Counted from the stretch's first letter, positions 26,885 through 37,192 are shown. The stretch: DNA of 64,000 nt from Sphingobium algorifonticola (GCF_004005485.1 NZ_RZUL01000001.1:744001-808000); one strand, 5' to 3'. The notes: generated by a model not told the origin, from the letters alone. Translations and numbers: made by a program.

Positions 26885-27709
26885 TCAGTCGCCTTGCAGG
26901 AAGTCGATCAGATCCTGGTTCAGCCGGTCCGGTGCTGTCGCAAACAGGCCGTGCGGTTCGCCGTCATATTCGATCAGTGTCGCGCTTGCGATGCCGGCTG
27001 CGGCGGCACGGCCGCTGGCGTCGATTGGCACCGTCATGTCGGCGGTGCCGTGGATGACGAGCGTGGGAATGGTGAAATGCGCAAGGTCGGGCCGGAAATC
27101 GGTCTTGCCGAACGCATCGACGCAGGCGATCGTCGCGATCGGGCTGGCCATGACAGCCAGCTGGAAGCTCCAGTCCAGCACCGCCTGGCTTACCGGCTGG
27201 GCATCCTCCCCGACCCCGTAGAAGCCTTGGGCGAAATATTGCAGGAAGGCAAAACGATCCTTGCGGATTGCGGCCTTGATCCCTTCGAATACGGGTTCAT
27301 CGGCACCATGGGGATTGTCCGGCGTCTTCAGCAGATAGGGCACGACCGATGCCACAAGTGCCGCGCGCGCGATGCGGCCCGCGCCGTGACGTGAGAGATA
27401 GCGGGCAATCTCGCCACCGCCCATCGAAAACCCGACGAGACTGACGCCCGAAAGGTCCAGCTTTTCGAGCAAAGCGGCCAGATCGTCGGCAAACACATCA
27501 TAAGTGTAGCCGCTGGCGGGGTGGCTGGATTGGCCGAAACCCCGACGATCATAAGTGATGACGCGATAGCCCGCCTCGACCAGGGCAACCGTCTGATATT
27601 CCCACATGTCGCCATTCAATGGCCAGCCATGGATCAGCACGACCGGCGGACCCTCGCCCATATCCTTGTAATGAATGCGCGTCCCGTCCGATGTGTCGAT
27701 ACTAGGCAT
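26885..27709 (-). CDS. Alpha/beta hydrolase (non-heme haloperoxidase type)
   Basis: A 274-residue hydrolase. The oxyanion region is VVLIHGWPLNGDMWEYQ, the nucleophile elbow GFSMGGGE, the acid lies in LVIHGTADMTVPI, and the histidine in GEPHGLFAT, so the Ser-Asp-His triad is complete. Close relatives are annotated as non-heme chloroperoxidases or esterases; the true substrate is not known. It precedes ribF with a gap of about 50 bases and follows folA on the same strand. Confidence 0.88.
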   Translation of the reverse strand: MPSIDTSDGTRIHYKDMGEGPPVVLIHGWPLNGDMWEYQTVALVEAGYRVITYDRRGFGQSSHPASGYTYDVFADDLAALLEKLDLSGVSLVGFSMGGGEIARYLSRHGAGRIARAALVASVVPYLLKTPDNPHGADEPVFEGIKAAIRKDRFAFLQYFAQGFYGVGEDAQPVSQAVLDWSFQLAVMASPIATIACVDAFGKTDFRPDLAHFTIPTLVIHGTADMTVPIDASGRAAAAGIASATLIEYDGEPHGLFATAPDRLNQDLIDFLQGD

Positions 27710-27750
27710 CAGGCTCTCCTGCTCTGCATGGGGCTACTCCAATACGCGGA

Positions 27751-28269
27751 TTAGCGGCGTTCCATGACATAATCTGGACTCCGCACATATGTGACGAAAC
27801 TATATGCGGGCCGCCCGCTTTCGGCCGCGTGAGCGGTGCGCCCGGTTTCCTGCCATAACGCGGGGTCAAAGGCGTCCATTGTGGTATCTCCCACGGCATC
27901 GATATGGACCTGCGTCATTTCGATGCGATCGGCAACCGGCATGAAGAGGCGATAGATTTCCGCGCCGCCGATGACGGAAATGACCGGCGCATTGGCGAGC
28001 CGGATCGCCCCGTCCAGATCATGCGCCACTTCCGCCCCGTCGTCCGCCCAGCCGCGATCGCGGGTAAGGACGATATGGCGGCGGCCGTCGAGCAGACCGG
28101 GCAGGCTGTCGAAGGTCTTGCGGCCCATGATCATCGGGCGCCCTTGGGTCAGCGTCTTGAACCGGCGCAGGTCGGCGGGCAGGTGCCAGGGCAGCGCACC
28201 GTCACGGCCGATGACGCCATTGTCGGCGCGGGCCAGGATCAGCACAATTTCGGGATGGGTGGTCGGCAT
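27751..28269 (-). CDS. folA: Dihydrofolate reductase
   Basis: A 172-residue enzyme that reduces dihydrofolate with NADPH. Motifs include ADNGVIGRDGALPWHLPADL, the NADPH-binding GRKTFDSLP and VISVIGGAEIYRLFM. ATG 28269 has AAGGGAG about nine bases upstream and gives MPTTHPEIVLI. purK lies about 30 bases upstream on the same strand. pabB, pabC and folD in the same window complete a loose set of folate functions. Confidence 0.94.
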   Translation of the reverse strand: MPTTHPEIVLILARADNGVIGRDGALPWHLPADLRRFKTLTQGRPMIMGRKTFDSLPGLLDGRRHIVLTRDRGWADDGAEVAHDLDGAIRLANAPVISVIGGAEIYRLFMPVADRIEMTQVHIDAVGDTTMDAFDPALWQETGRTAHAAESGRPAYSFVTYVRSPDYVMERR

Positions 28270-28300
28270 GTCGGTCGCTCCCTTCCCCACATTATGACGT

Positions 28301-29371
28301 TCAGATCACCAGCCGGGTCACATGCCCCATCTTGCGGCCCGGCCTTGCCTCGCCCTTGCCATAAAGATGCAGGTGATTGGAAGGGTCGGCAAGAATATCG
28401 GGCCATTGGTCCACCTGATCGGCAATCAGATTGCGCATGGAAACGCCAGCCGCGGCAAGACCGGTGTCGCCCAGCGGCAGGCCGCAGATCGCACGGACAT
28501 GATTTTCGAACTGGCTGGTGATCGCCCCTTCGATTGTCCAGTGGCCGCTGTTATGGACACGCGGCGCCATTTCGTTGAACACCGGGCCTTGCGCGGAGGC
28601 GAAAAACTCGACGGCAAGGACGCCGACATAGTCGAGTGCGTCGAGCAGCTGCCGGGTCAGCGCGCGTGCCGCCGCCGTCTGTTCCTCGATCACTGCGCCC
28701 GCGGGCACGGTCGAGGTGGCGAGAATGCCATCGAGGTGAACGTTGGCCGGACTGTCCCAGAACCGTATCTCGCCGCCCGCGCCGCGTACGGCGATGACGG
28801 AAAACTCCTGCTCGAACGTTACGAAGCCTTCCAGGATGGCGGGCGCGCGGTGAATGGCGTTCCACGCGCCGACGCTGTCGCCCGGCACCATGATCCGCGC
28901 CTGACCCTTGCCGTCATAGCCCATGCGGTTGGTCTTTAGGATCGCCGGGCAACCGATCCGGTCGATCGCATTGTCCAGGTCATCAAGGCTGTCGATAGCC
29001 ATGAAGGGCGCGGTCATGCCGCCGAGCGTGTCCACAAACCGCTTCTCGGCCAGGCGATCCTGCGCGACACGCAGCGCCTTGCAACCCGGCCGGACAAGGC
29101 CGTGAGTCGAAAGCACGTCAACCGCCGCCGTGTCGATATTCTCGAACTCATAGGTGACGACATCGACGCTGTCGGCAAAGCGCGCCAACGCATCGGCGTC
29201 GGTATAGGCGGCCTCAGTCCAGCGGGGCGACACGTCGGCCGCCGGGCCGCTGGCCTCGGGCGCGTAGATGTGCGTGCGATAGCCAAGCTGCGCGGCGGCG
29301 ATGGCAATCATCCGCCCCAGCTGTCCGCCGCCCAATATGCCGATGGTCGCACCCGGCGCGATCGCCGTCAT
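28301..29371 (-). CDS. purK: N5-carboxyaminoimidazole ribonucleotide synthase
   Basis: A 356-residue ATP-grasp enzyme of purine synthesis that makes N5-CAIR from AIR, ATP and bicarbonate. It begins [19 protein letters not shown] and has the ATP-grasp core [29 protein letters not shown] and [18 protein letters not shown]. Its ATG overlaps the purE stop by four bases (29368-29371), so purE and purK are translated as a pair. Confidence 0.96.
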   Translation of the reverse strand: MTAIAPGATIGILGGGQLGRMIAIAAAQLGYRTHIYAPEASGPAADVSPRWTEAAYTDADALARFADSVDVVTYEFENIDTAAVDVLSTHGLVRPGCKALRVAQDRLAEKRFVDTLGGMTAPFMAIDSLDDLDNAIDRIGCPAILKTNRMGYDGKGQARIMVPGDSVGAWNAIHRAPAILEGFVTFEQEFSVIAVRGAGGEIRFWDSPANVHLDGILATSTVPAGAVIEEQTAAARALTRQLLDALDYVGVLAVEFFASAQGPVFNEMAPRVHNSGHWTIEGAITSQFENHVRAICGLPLGDTGLAAAGVSMRNLIADQVDQWPDILADPSNHLHLYGKGEARPGRKMGHVTRLVI

Positions 29372-29853
29372 TCGGGCATCTCCGCAACGCTGGCGGTCTG
29401 CGTCTCGCGCCAGGCCTCCAGCCGTTCGGCGAGTGCATCATCTGTGGTGGCGAGCATCGCGGCGGCCAGCAGCGCGGCGTTGATCGCGCCGGGCTTGCCG
29501 ATCGCCAGCGTACCGACCGGGATGCCGCCGGGCATCTGGACGATCGAAAGCAGGCTGTCCATGCCCGATAGCGCCTTCGATTCGACCGGAACACCCAGCA
29601 CCGGCAGACGTGTCATCGCCGCCGCCATCCCGGGCAGATGCGCCGCGCCACCCGCGCCCGCGATAATGACTTTCAGCCCCCGTCCGGCGGCTGTCTTCGC
29701 GTAATTATAAAGACGATCGGGCGTGCGGTGCGCGGAAACAACGCGGCATTCATGGACGATCCCCAGCGCATCGAGGATATCGGCGGCATGGCGCATCGTA
29801 TCCCAATCGGATCGGCTGCCCATGATGATGCCGACCTGTACCCCGTCCGCCAT
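29368..29853 (-). CDS. purE: N5-carboxyaminoimidazole ribonucleotide mutase
   Basis: A 161-residue mutase that converts N5-CAIR to CAIR. It has the family start [20 protein letters not shown], then [17 protein letters not shown] and [17 protein letters not shown]. The start at 29853 (MADGVQVG) is preferred over the longer frame beginning at 29889. It overlaps purK by four bases. Confidence 0.96.
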   Translation of the reverse strand: MADGVQVGIIMGSRSDWDTMRHAADILDALGIVHECRVVSAHRTPDRLYNYAKTAAGRGLKVIIAGAGGAAHLPGMAAAMTRLPVLGVPVESKALSGMDSLLSIVQMPGGIPVGTLAIGKPGAINAALLAAAMLATTDDALAERLEAWRETQTASVAEMPE

Positions 29854-29954
29854 GCCTGCTCCCCGTCGGTGCGCCTCACCGCACCGCAAGGACAGCGCAT
29901 TAGCGGGAGAGGCGGTTTATCGCAATGTGTGATGCTTGCAGAGCTACCCTCAAT

Positions 29955-30055
29955 CCGTTCGGGCTGAGCGAAGTCGAAGCCTCTTCCTGAGCCGCAGGCG
30001 AAGGAAACCTCGCTATCGCTCGGCAGAACCCTTCGACTTCGCTCAGGGCGAACGG
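29955..30055. repeat. Palindromic repeat between gpmA and purE
   Basis: The arms CCGTTCGGGCTGAGCGAAGT (from 29955) and its inverted copy ending at 30055 (CTTCGACTTCGCTCAGGGCG then AACGG) are of the same family as the repeat inside ileS at 24143-24249. It lies in the spacer between the gpmA stop and the purE start. Confidence 0.85.
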
Positions 30056-30068
30056 ATGATAAAATGAC

Positions 30069-30755
30069 TTACCGCTCCGACAGATAGTATCGATCGAGTG
30101 CCTTCAGATCGCCATCGAGTTCGTAGACGATCGGCTGGCCGGTCGGGATTTCGAGGCTGGCGATTTCCGCGTCGGAAATGCCCGACAGATGCTTGACCAG
30201 CGCGCGCAGCGAATTGCCGTGAGCGGAAATGAGAACGCGTTTGCCGCTCTTCAGCTCCGGCACGATTCGCGCGTCCCAATAGGGCAGCACGCGGGCAATC
30301 GTATCCTTGAGGCTTTCGGTCGCCGGAATGCTGATGCCGGCGTAGCGGCGATCCTGCGTCATGGCGAACGGGCTGTCCGCTTCCATCGGCGGCGGCGGAA
30401 TGTCGAAGCTGCGGCGCCACACATGCACCTGTTCATCGCCGTGGCGCGCCGCCGTTTCCGCCTTGTCGAGGCCGGTCAACCCGCCATAATGCCGCTCGTT
30501 CAGGCGCCAGTCCTTTTCGACCGGCAGCCACAGACGCCCCATTTCTTCCAGCGCCAGATTGAGCGTCTTGATCGCACGCGTCTGAAGCGAGGTGAAGCAC
30601 TGGTCGAAATCCAGCCCCTTCGCCTTCATCAACTGCCCTGCCGCACGCGCCTCGCCCGCGCCCTTTTCGGTCACATCGACATCCCACCAGCCGGTGAAGC
30701 GATTTTCCAGATTCCAGGCCGACTGGCCGTGGCGGATAAGGACAAGCGTGGGCAT
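30069..30755 (-). CDS. gpmA: 2,3-bisphosphoglycerate-dependent phosphoglycerate mutase
   Basis: A 228-residue glycolytic enzyme that interconverts 3- and 2-phosphoglycerate. The phosphohistidine motif [10 protein letters not shown] is at residues 6-15, followed by [30 protein letters not shown] and the second histidine in [13 protein letters not shown]. Start 30755 gives the usual [10 protein letters not shown]. It is divergent from the dienelactone-hydrolase gene. Confidence 0.97.
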   Translation of the reverse strand: MPTLVLIRHGQSAWNLENRFTGWWDVDVTEKGAGEARAAGQLMKAKGLDFDQCFTSLQTRAIKTLNLALEEMGRLWLPVEKDWRLNERHYGGLTGLDKAETAARHGDEQVHVWRRSFDIPPPPMEADSPFAMTQDRRYAGISIPATESLKDTIARVLPYWDARIVPELKSGKRVLISAHGNSLRALVKHLSGISDAEIASLEIPTGQPIVYELDGDLKALDRYYLSER

Positions 30756-30839
30756 TGCGGTCTCCCGATGATCTGGCGAACGCGCTTTCCTTAGCGGCAA
30801 AATCGCGTCATGCAATGCGGCGTAGAGGGAGAATCGGCC

Positions 30840-31559
30840 ATGGCGATGACGCGCAATATCCTGGTTCACGATGGCCCCGGCGGTCCGTTCGAGGCCATGG
30901 CTATCGCCGATGACAGCGCAGCCGGCCCATTGCCCGGCGTGTTGCTGATCCCCAATGTGCTCGGCACCAAGGAAGCGGATTTCGCAATGGCGGAGAGAGT
31001 CGCGGCGCTCGGCCATGTGGTGCTGGTCGCCGACGTCTATGGCCAGGGCAAGCGCACCACCCGCGCCGACCCTGATATGGGGCGATATATGGCCGAACTG
31101 AATGCCGATCGCGCACTGCTCAAAGCCCGTTTGCTCCGATCACTGGATGTGCTGCGCGACCTTGACGGGGTGGACGCGACCCGGCTGGCCGCGATCGGCT
31201 ATTGCTTCGGCGGGAAATGCGTCCTGGATCTGGCGCGCTGCGGGGCCCCCATTCGCGGCGGCGTGAGCTTTCACGGTGTGTACGATCCGCCGCCTTTCGC
31301 GAATAGCGCCATCAGCGCAAAGCTGCTGATCAGCCATGGCTGGGACGATCCAATCGCGCCGCCCGATGCGATGGTGGCGCTGGCGCATGAACTGACGCAG
31401 GCCGGGTGTGACTGGCAAGTGCACGCCTATGGCCATACCGGCCATGCCTTTACCGATCGTGACGCGAACATGCCCGAACGCGGCCTTGCCTATCAGCCGG
31501 ATGCCGACCGGCGCAGCTTCAGGGCGATGGCGGATTTTCTTGCGGAGATACTGGGCTGA
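30840..31559 (+). CDS. Dienelactone hydrolase family protein
   Basis: A 239-residue alpha/beta hydrolase. The Cys nucleophile elbow is GYCFGGKC, the acid lies in [12 protein letters not shown], and the histidine in [11 protein letters not shown], so the Cys-Asp-His triad typical of dienelactone hydrolases is present. The substrate is unknown; no aromatic-degradation genes lie nearby. ATG 30840 has GGGAG nearby. Its 3' end overlaps the MlaA-like gene, which runs on the other strand, by 41 bases. Confidence 0.9.
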   Translation: MAMTRNILVHDGPGGPFEAMAIADDSAAGPLPGVLLIPNVLGTKEADFAMAERVAALGHVVLVADVYGQGKRTTRADPDMGRYMAELNADRALLKARLLRSLDVLRDLDGVDATRLAAIGYCFGGKCVLDLARCGAPIRGGVSFHGVYDPPPFANSAISAKLLISHGWDDPIAPPDAMVALAHELTQAGCDWQVHAYGHTGHAFTDRDANMPERGLAYQPDADRRSFRAMADFLAEILG

Positions 31560-32664
31560 CCACCGTTTCCCCGGTCTCGTCGGCATTATCGGCAGCGGGA
31601 ACCGGCGCGATCGGCGCAATCGTGAAGGGCTTCATGCCCGGCGTCGCCTTGCCGCGCAAGGCGTCGATTTCGGCCTGGCGGGCCTTCAGGTAGTAGTCGC
31701 GCTGGGTGGCATAGGGGTCCGGCGTCTTGCGCAGTGCCTCGATTTCCTCATCGAACTGCGCGCGTTCGTCGAGCACGCTCAATGTAACGATGGGAATCGT
31801 AACCACCGGATTGTTGAACGGCTTGCCGACCGCCAGCGGCAGAACCAGACGATCGAGCGTATTGCCGATCACGTCGCGCAAGGTGGTTGCGCCAAGCAGG
31901 GGAAGATAGAGGAACGGGCCCTGGCCGATGCCATAATAGCCAAAGCTGTTGGCAAAGCCGTTCGGGCGATAAGGCAGGTTGAACGGGCGCTTCTTGGCCG
32001 CGTCGAACAGCCCGGCGACGCCCAGCGTCGAATTGATCGCAAAACGGCCAACTGTTTCAGCCGCTTTACCGGGCTTTAGCTGGAGCAGATAGTTGATGAA
32101 CACCACCGGTTCACGCAGGTTGCGCAAAACATTGCGCAGCCCCCGGCGCAACGGCCGCGGCACCGCATCGCGATAGGCCAGGGCAACCGGCCCGACAAAT
32201 GCCTTGTCGACTTTCTGGGTGACGTTGAAACTTTCGGCATTGACCTGTTCCAGAGGATCGCCGGGCGTGGCCGGGGCCTGTCCGCTGACGACGATCGCGT
32301 CTTCGGTCGTCTCTGCGGACGGCGATGTGCCGGACAGCGTCGGCACCACCGGAGGCGGGGGCGTCGGCTGGGACGGATACGCAGGCAGCGGTACCGGATC
32401 GCCGGGCGCGCTGGCGGGGGCACTGGCGGGAGCGGGGGCTGGCGCGGGGGGTGCAGGCGACGTCACCGCCTGCGCCCCCGTACCCTGTTCCACAAGCGGC
32501 GCGTAGGTAAGCGCCGGTGGCGTGCCAACGGGCACTGCCACGGGCGCGCTTGCCGTCAGTATGGCGCAGGTAACAGCCGAAAAACCCAAATTTGCAGACC
32601 TTTTTGTTTTGGCAGACCGGATCGTCATTGCCGAACCGGCCAATAGCGAGTCGGCATAGCCCAT
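31519..32664 (-). CDS. MlaA/VacJ-family protein with long proline-rich N-terminal region
   Basis: The C-terminal two-thirds is an MlaA-type outer-membrane lipid-trafficking domain ([65 protein letters not shown]). MlaA moves phospholipids out of the outer leaflet. The N-terminal part is unusual: a signal-like stretch ([14 protein letters not shown]) without a classical lipobox, then about 100 residues of Pro/Ala-rich spacer. The length is 381 residues from ATG 32664; ATG 32628 is an alternative. The tail [11 protein letters not shown] is encoded opposite the dienelactone-hydrolase end. No other mla genes are nearby. Confidence 0.85.
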   Translation of the reverse strand: MGYADSLLAGSAMTIRSAKTKRSANLGFSAVTCAILTASAPVAVPVGTPPALTYAPLVEQGTGAQAVTSPAPPAPAPAPASAPASAPGDPVPLPAYPSQPTPPPPVVPTLSGTSPSAETTEDAIVVSGQAPATPGDPLEQVNAESFNVTQKVDKAFVGPVALAYRDAVPRPLRRGLRNVLRNLREPVVFINYLLQLKPGKAAETVGRFAINSTLGVAGLFDAAKKRPFNLPYRPNGFANSFGYYGIGQGPFLYLPLLGATTLRDVIGNTLDRLVLPLAVGKPFNNPVVTIPIVTLSVLDERAQFDEEIEALRKTPDPYATQRDYYLKARQAEIDALRGKATPGMKPFTIAPIAPVPAADNADETGETVVSPVSPQENPPSP

Positions 32665-32760
32665 GGCATCCCGTTGCGCCATAGTCCGCGCCGGGCAAGG
32701 GCGGCAGGGCGGCTGCGGCCAATCTTGCCCCTTACGCCCCTTTCCCCTATGCGCCCGGGC

Positions 32761-33663
32761 ATGACCAGCAAGCATGACCCCGCCCCCGAACTTCTTGCCA
32801 AGGCCGAGACGTTGACCGAGGCGTTGCCTTATATGCAGCGTTACGCGGGCAAGACGTTCGTGGTGAAATATGGTGGCCATGCGATGGGCGACCCGGAACT
32901 GGCCCGCGACTTTGCCGAAGACGTGGTGCTGATGAAGGCCGTCGGCATCAATCCCGTCGTCGTGCATGGCGGCGGACCGCAGATCGGCGCGATGCTCAAG
33001 AAACTGGGCGTGGAAAGCAGTTTCATAGACGGCCTGCGCGTGACCGATGCAGAAACGGCGCGCGTAGCCGAAATGGTGCTGTCGGGCGCGATCAACAAGG
33101 AACTCGTCAACTGGATCGGCCAGGCAGGCGGGCGGGCCGTCGGCATTTCGGGCAAGGATGGCGGCTTTGTGACCGCAACGAAAGTGCAGCGGACCCGGAA
33201 AGACCCCGACAGCCTGATCGAACAGGCAATCGACCTGGGCTTCGTGGGTGAACCCAGCCATATCGACACCGCCATTCTCGATACCATCAGCAGCGCCGGG
33301 ATGATTCCGGTGATCGCCCCGATCGGCATCGGTGCGGGCGGCGAGACCTACAACATCAATGCCGACACGATGGCCGGCGCGGTCGCTGCGGCGCTGGGCG
33401 CGGCGCGGCTGTTCCTGCTGACAGACGTGCCGGGCGTGCTCGACAAGGCAGGCGAACTGATGACCGACCTGACCCCCGCGCAGATCAAGGTGCTGCAGGG
33501 CGACGGCACCATCTCCGGCGGCATGATCCCGAAGCTAGAAACCTGCGTCCAGTCGGTCGAGGCGGGGGTGGATGCAGCCGTCATCCTGGACGGACGGGTG
33601 CCCCATGCGATGCTGCTGGAAATCTTCACCAGGCGCGGGGCTGGAACGCTGGTACGGATATAG
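32761..33663 (+). CDS. argB: Acetylglutamate kinase
   Basis: A 300-residue amino-acid kinase that phosphorylates N-acetylglutamate in arginine synthesis. Motifs include [45 protein letters not shown] and [13 protein letters not shown] 32761 gives [10 protein letters not shown]; an in-frame ATG 12 bases upstream exists. It is divergent from the MlaA-like gene with about 96 bases between them. Confidence 0.96.
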   Translation: MTSKHDPAPELLAKAETLTEALPYMQRYAGKTFVVKYGGHAMGDPELARDFAEDVVLMKAVGINPVVVHGGGPQIGAMLKKLGVESSFIDGLRVTDAETARVAEMVLSGAINKELVNWIGQAGGRAVGISGKDGGFVTATKVQRTRKDPDSLIEQAIDLGFVGEPSHIDTAILDTISSAGMIPVIAPIGIGAGGETYNINADTMAGAVAAALGAARLFLLTDVPGVLDKAGELMTDLTPAQIKVLQGDGTISGGMIPKLETCVQSVEAGVDAAVILDGRVPHAMLLEIFTRRGAGTLVRI

Positions 33664-33772
33664 CCACGCGTTGGTGGAATAATCGCAGGCTTGCGCTTGC
33701 CCCCGGCACCGGCAGTCGCGTAAAGCGGCAGCAATCGCCACATGTCGTGGCGCTAGGCTTCGCGGAGACCGC

Positions 33773-34069
33773 ATGGCGCTCGTTATCTATCAGATTCTCA
33801 TGATCCTGCTGAATGTCGTCTGGTGGATCATCGTCATCCAGGCGATCCTGTCGTGGCTGATCGCGTTCAACGTCATCAACACCTACAATGATTTCGTCCG
33901 CAACGCGCTTTATGCACTCGACCGGATGACTCAGCCCATCTATCGCCCGATCCGCAAGATATTGCCCGATCTGGGTGCGCTGGATCTATCCCCGATGGTC
34001 GTCCTGCTGGCAATCTATATCATCCAGCGCGTCCTCCTGCCGGCGATCTTCACGCCGCTGATTGTCTGA
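33773..34069 (+). CDS. YggT family membrane protein
   Basis: A 98-residue protein with two membrane helices ([19 protein letters not shown] and [20 protein letters not shown]) separated by [15 protein letters not shown], the YggT signature. The family is linked to cell division or osmotic tolerance but has no defined reaction. A GGAG precedes the ATG. Its stop overlaps the folD start (TGATG), so the two are coupled. Confidence 0.9.
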   Translation: MALVIYQILMILLNVVWWIIVIQAILSWLIAFNVINTYNDFVRNALYALDRMTQPIYRPIRKILPDLGALDLSPMVVLLAIYIIQRVLLPAIFTPLIV

Positions 34070-34962
34070 TGACGATCGGCCGGACGATCGACGGCAAGGC
34101 GTTTGCGGCGCAGCTACGCGCGAAGGTGGCGCTAGGCGTCGAAGCCTTCGTCGCGACGCAGGGCCGCAAGCCGGGCCTTGCCGTCGTTCTGGTGGGTGAA
34201 GATCCGGCAAGCAGCGTCTATGTCCGCTCCAAGGCGAAGATGACGCGCGAAGCGGGCATGGACAGCTTCGCCTTCAAACGACCTGCAACGATCGGCGCGG
34301 AGGAGCTTCTCGAACTGATCGAGGAATTGAACGGCGACGAGCGTATCGACGGCATCCTCGTGCAATTGCCTTTGCCCGCCCACATCGACGAGGCGATGGT
34401 GATCGCGGCTATCGATCCCGACAAGGATGTCGACGGCTTCCACGTCATCAACAGCGGCAAGCTGGCGGTCGGCGCGGCAGGCATGGTGCCCTGTACACCT
34501 CTGGGCTGCCTGATGCTGCTGAAGGACGAACTGGGCGACCTTTCCGGGCTGGAAGCGGTGGTGATCGGGCGCTCCAACATCGTCGGCAAGCCGATGGCGC
34601 AACTGCTGCTCGGCGAAAGCTGCACCGTCACCATCGCGCACAGCCGCACCCGCGATCTTGCCTCGGTCGTGCATCGCGCGGACATCGTCGTTGCGGCCGT
34701 CGGTCGGCCGGAAATGGTGAAGGGCGACTGGATTAGGCCCGGCGCGACCGTCATCGACGTGGGCATCAACCGGGTGCCCGGCGAGGAGGAGGGCAAAAGC
34801 CGCATCGTCGGTGATGTCGCCACCGCCGAAGCCATTCTGCATGCGCGCGCGATCACGCCGGTGCCCGGCGGCGTCGGGCCGATGACGATTGCCGTCCTCC
34901 TGCGCAATACGCTGGTCGCGGCGCACGCCCGCGCCGGTTTGGCCGCACCGGAGGGCCTGTGA
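34069..34962 (+). CDS. folD: Methylenetetrahydrofolate dehydrogenase / cyclohydrolase
   Basis: A 297-residue bifunctional one-carbon enzyme that interconverts 5,10-methylene-THF, methenyl-THF and 10-formyl-THF. The catalytic-lysine motif [10 protein letters not shown], the substrate motif [12 protein letters not shown], the NADP site [18 protein letters not shown] and the C-terminal [17 protein letters not shown] are all present. It is coupled to yggT upstream (TGATG) and to the next gene downstream (its TGA overlaps a GTG start). Confidence 0.97.
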   Translation: MTIGRTIDGKAFAAQLRAKVALGVEAFVATQGRKPGLAVVLVGEDPASSVYVRSKAKMTREAGMDSFAFKRPATIGAEELLELIEELNGDERIDGILVQLPLPAHIDEAMVIAAIDPDKDVDGFHVINSGKLAVGAAGMVPCTPLGCLMLLKDELGDLSGLEAVVIGRSNIVGKPMAQLLLGESCTVTIAHSRTRDLASVVHRADIVVAAVGRPEMVKGDWIRPGATVIDVGINRVPGEEEGKSRIVGDVATAEAILHARAITPVPGGVGPMTIAVLLRNTLVAAHARAGLAAPEGL

Positions 34963-35699
34963 CATACAGGGGTCTGGCACCGGGCGCACGGATAGCCGGA
35001 CACGTTAAAGTCGTCGGTTTTGCAATCGGCATAGCCCTGTCGGTCGTGCCATGTGCCGCACAAATGCCCATGCCGCGCATGCCGATGCGCCTGTCCGCCA
35101 ATCCCAGCGCCGTGGTTGCCGCAGAGATCGCCTTCGCCCGGCTGGCGCAGGAACGCGGACAATGGACGGCGTTCCGCAAGACCGCCGCCAAGGACGCCGT
35201 GATGTTCGTGCCGCAGATGGTGACGGCGCAGACATGGCTGAAGGGCCGCAAGGATCCCCCCGTTTCGGTGAAGTGGCAGCCGCAGATGGTCGTCATGTCC
35301 TGCGATGGCAGCATCGGGGTGACCACTGGCGCGGCGCAGTGGCCGAACGGCACCCATGGCTATTTCACTACAGTGTGGCGACGCGACCGCAAGGGTGGAT
35401 GGCAGTGGGTACTCGATCACGGTGACATCGTGGCAACGCCGCGCCCGCCTGCCGACATCATCATGACGCGCCTCGCCACCTGTCCGCGCGGCATGCCGCC
35501 GATGCCGCCGCCTGGAAAGTCGGCGCTTCCGCCGCCGCCTGCGGCTTTGGCCACACCGGGTCAGGGCATGTCGGAAGACGGCAGCCTCAAATGGACCAGC
35601 GATGTCCGCCCCGACCGATCGCGCCGCATCGTCATTTCGCTGATGACGAACGGCGTCTATGAGGATGTTCTGGTGAACGAGGTCGCGGCGCAGCCATGA
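34959..35699 (+). CDS. Hypothetical exported protein (NTF2/DUF4440-like)
   Basis: A 246-residue protein that starts at a GTG overlapping the folD stop. A signal-like helix ([18 protein letters not shown]) is followed by a region with [36 protein letters not shown] and [23 protein letters not shown], which has the look of a SnoaL/DUF4440-type fold seen in alphaproteobacteria, then a proline-rich linker and a short C-terminal part. Function unknown. Four-base overlap with marC. The folD-this gene-marC chain suggests one transcript. Confidence 0.75.
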   Translation: MTYRGLAPGARIAGHVKVVGFAIGIALSVVPCAAQMPMPRMPMRLSANPSAVVAAEIAFARLAQERGQWTAFRKTAAKDAVMFVPQMVTAQTWLKGRKDPPVSVKWQPQMVVMSCDGSIGVTTGAAQWPNGTHGYFTTVWRRDRKGGWQWVLDHGDIVATPRPPADIIMTRLATCPRGMPPMPPPGKSALPPPPAALATPGQGMSEDGSLKWTSDVRPDRSRRIVISLMTNGVYEDVLVNEVAAQP

Positions 35700-36316
35700 T
35701 ATTAGAGCTTTTCCTGTCGGCGTTCGTCACGTTGTTCGTGGTGATCGATCCGCCCGGCTGCGCGCCGATCTATGCCAGCGTAACCACCGGCGCGACCGAG
35801 GCGCAGCGCCGATCCATGGCAATCCGCGCGGTGTTCATAGCCACGCTCATCCTGCTGGTATTCGCGCTTTACGGGAAGCAGTTGCTGGGCGTGCTGGGCA
35901 TCAACCTCAACAGCTTCCGCATCGCAGGCGGCATCATGCTGTTTCTGATCGCGATGGACATGGTTTTCGAAAAGCGCACGCAACGGCGCGAGGATCGCGC
36001 GCAGAAGATCGTCGATACCCCGGAAATAGAGGATGTGTCGGTGTTCCCGATGGCCATGCCGATGATCGCCGGGCCGGGATCGATCGCGACCGTCATGCTG
36101 CTGATGGCGCGCGCAGATGGCATCAGCGAGCGTCTTGCCGTGCTGGGCGCGCTGGCGGCCGTGCTGGTGCTCATGCTGATCGCTCTGGTCGCGGCCGGGC
36201 CGCTGATGAACCTGCTGGGCAAGAAGATCGAGGCCGTGATTACCCGGCTGCTCGGCGTGCTGCTGGCGGCGCTGGCCGCGCAATTCGTGATCGACGGTCT
36301 GAAGGCCAGTTTCTGA
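35696..36316 (+). CDS. marC: MarC family inner-membrane protein
   Basis: A 206-residue protein with six predicted membrane segments. The family start LFVVIDPPGCAPIYASVT and the central FPMAMPMIAGPGSIATVMLLM are typical MarC (UPF0056) features. The name comes from the E. coli mar locus, but the role of MarC in antibiotic resistance has been questioned, and a transport substrate is unknown. The ATG overlaps the preceding stop by four bases (ATGA). A palindromic repeat follows. Confidence 0.88.
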   Translation: MILELFLSAFVTLFVVIDPPGCAPIYASVTTGATEAQRRSMAIRAVFIATLILLVFALYGKQLLGVLGINLNSFRIAGGIMLFLIAMDMVFEKRTQRREDRAQKIVDTPEIEDVSVFPMAMPMIAGPGSIATVMLLMARADGISERLAVLGALAAVLVLMLIALVAAGPLMNLLGKKIEAVITRLLGVLLAALAAQFVIDGLKASF

Positions 36317-36343
36317 CGATCATGGTGCCCAAGGCACTATGAT

Positions 36344-36429
36344 CGTCACCCCACGCCGACGCAGGCCGGGGTCTCGCGCGGGTGGATTGCATCCTGTCGC
36401 TTGAGACCCCAGCCTTCGCTGGGGTGACG
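36344..36429. repeat. Paired palindromic repeat between convergent genes
   Basis: CGTCACCCC at 36344-36352 and GGGGTGACG ending at 36429 are the outer arms; an inner pair (GGCCGGGGTCTC and GAGACCCCAGCC) forms a second helix. The core CGTCACCCC is the same as in the hairpin at 9726-9753. It lies between the convergent marC and OmpA-like genes. Confidence 0.82.
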
Positions 36430-36438
36430 TGGATATAT

Positions 36439-37116
36439 TTACCGCAGATCGCCTTCGGTCACCGGGACGACCTTGATTTCCACGCGGCGGTTGGCGGCCT
36501 TGCCTTCCTCGGTCGCGTTGGAGGCGATGGGCTGGGTCTCGCCATAGCCGCGGGTCGCGATCCGCGCGGACTGGACGCCCTTGCCATTCAGATAGTTGGC
36601 GACCGATGTGGCACGACGTTCCGACAGCGTCTGGTTGTAGGCGTCCGAACCGTCGCTGTCGGTGTGGCCGTAGACGTCGATATAGGTCTTGGGATATTGT
36701 GCCAGCACCGCGGCGACATCGTTCAACGTCGGCTGAAACTGCGGCTGCACCTCGGCACGATCATAGGCAAAGGTGATGCCCGAGGGCATGCGCAGCAGCA
36801 GGTTGTCGCCATCGCGGATCACATCCACGCCGGACCCCGCCGTTTCCTCACGCAGCTTGCGCTCCTGCGCGTCCATATAAGCGCCGATGCCTGCACCGGC
36901 CAGCGCCCCGATACCCGCGCCGACGATCTTTTCCGTCCGGTCGCGGCGTCCACCCACAAGATCGCCGAGCAGATAGCCGCCCAGTGCCCCGCCGATCCCG
37001 CCGATCGCCGCCTTGGAGATTGTCCGCTGTCCGGTGTTCGGATCGGTGGTGCAGGCAGCGGTGAGCAGCAGCGCGCCAAGTCCGGCGGTGCCCAGCAGGC
37101 GTTGGGTGATGGTCAT
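36439..37116 (-). CDS. OmpA-family outer-membrane lipoprotein with glycine-zipper segment
   Basis: A 225-residue lipoprotein. The leader ends in the lipobox LTAAC. A glycine-zipper stretch (AAIGGIGGALGGYLLGDLVG, and later GAGIGALAGAGIGAYMD) precedes the C-terminal OmpA peptidoglycan-binding domain (IDVYGHTDSDGSDAYNQTLS, RRATSVANYL, NRRVEIKVVP). It anchors the outer membrane to the cell wall. ATG 37116 has AGAGGGAT about eight bases upstream. An EcfG-like promoter lies about 50 bases upstream, suggesting general stress control. Confidence 0.92.
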   Translation of the reverse strand: MTITQRLLGTAGLGALLLTAACTTDPNTGQRTISKAAIGGIGGALGGYLLGDLVGGRRDRTEKIVGAGIGALAGAGIGAYMDAQERKLREETAGSGVDVIRDGDNLLLRMPSGITFAYDRAEVQPQFQPTLNDVAAVLAQYPKTYIDVYGHTDSDGSDAYNQTLSERRATSVANYLNGKGVQSARIATRGYGETQPIASNATEEGKAANRRVEIKVVPVTEGDLR

Positions 37117-37167
37117 GATTATTATCCCTCTCTTGGCGCATGGCATCGCCATGGTGATGTCGGCCTA

Positions 37168-37192
37168 AACCGGTTGGCGACCGTTTTGTTCC
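37168..37192 (-). promoter_or_regulatory. Candidate EcfG-type (general stress sigma) promoter for the OmpA-like gene
   Basis: On the minus strand GGAAC (37192-37188) is followed, 17 bases later, by GTTT, with the base before GTT being G rather than the consensus C. This matches the alphaproteobacterial EcfG promoter (GGAAC-N16/17-CGTT) apart from one base. It lies about 52 bases upstream of the gene start. Confidence 0.5.
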
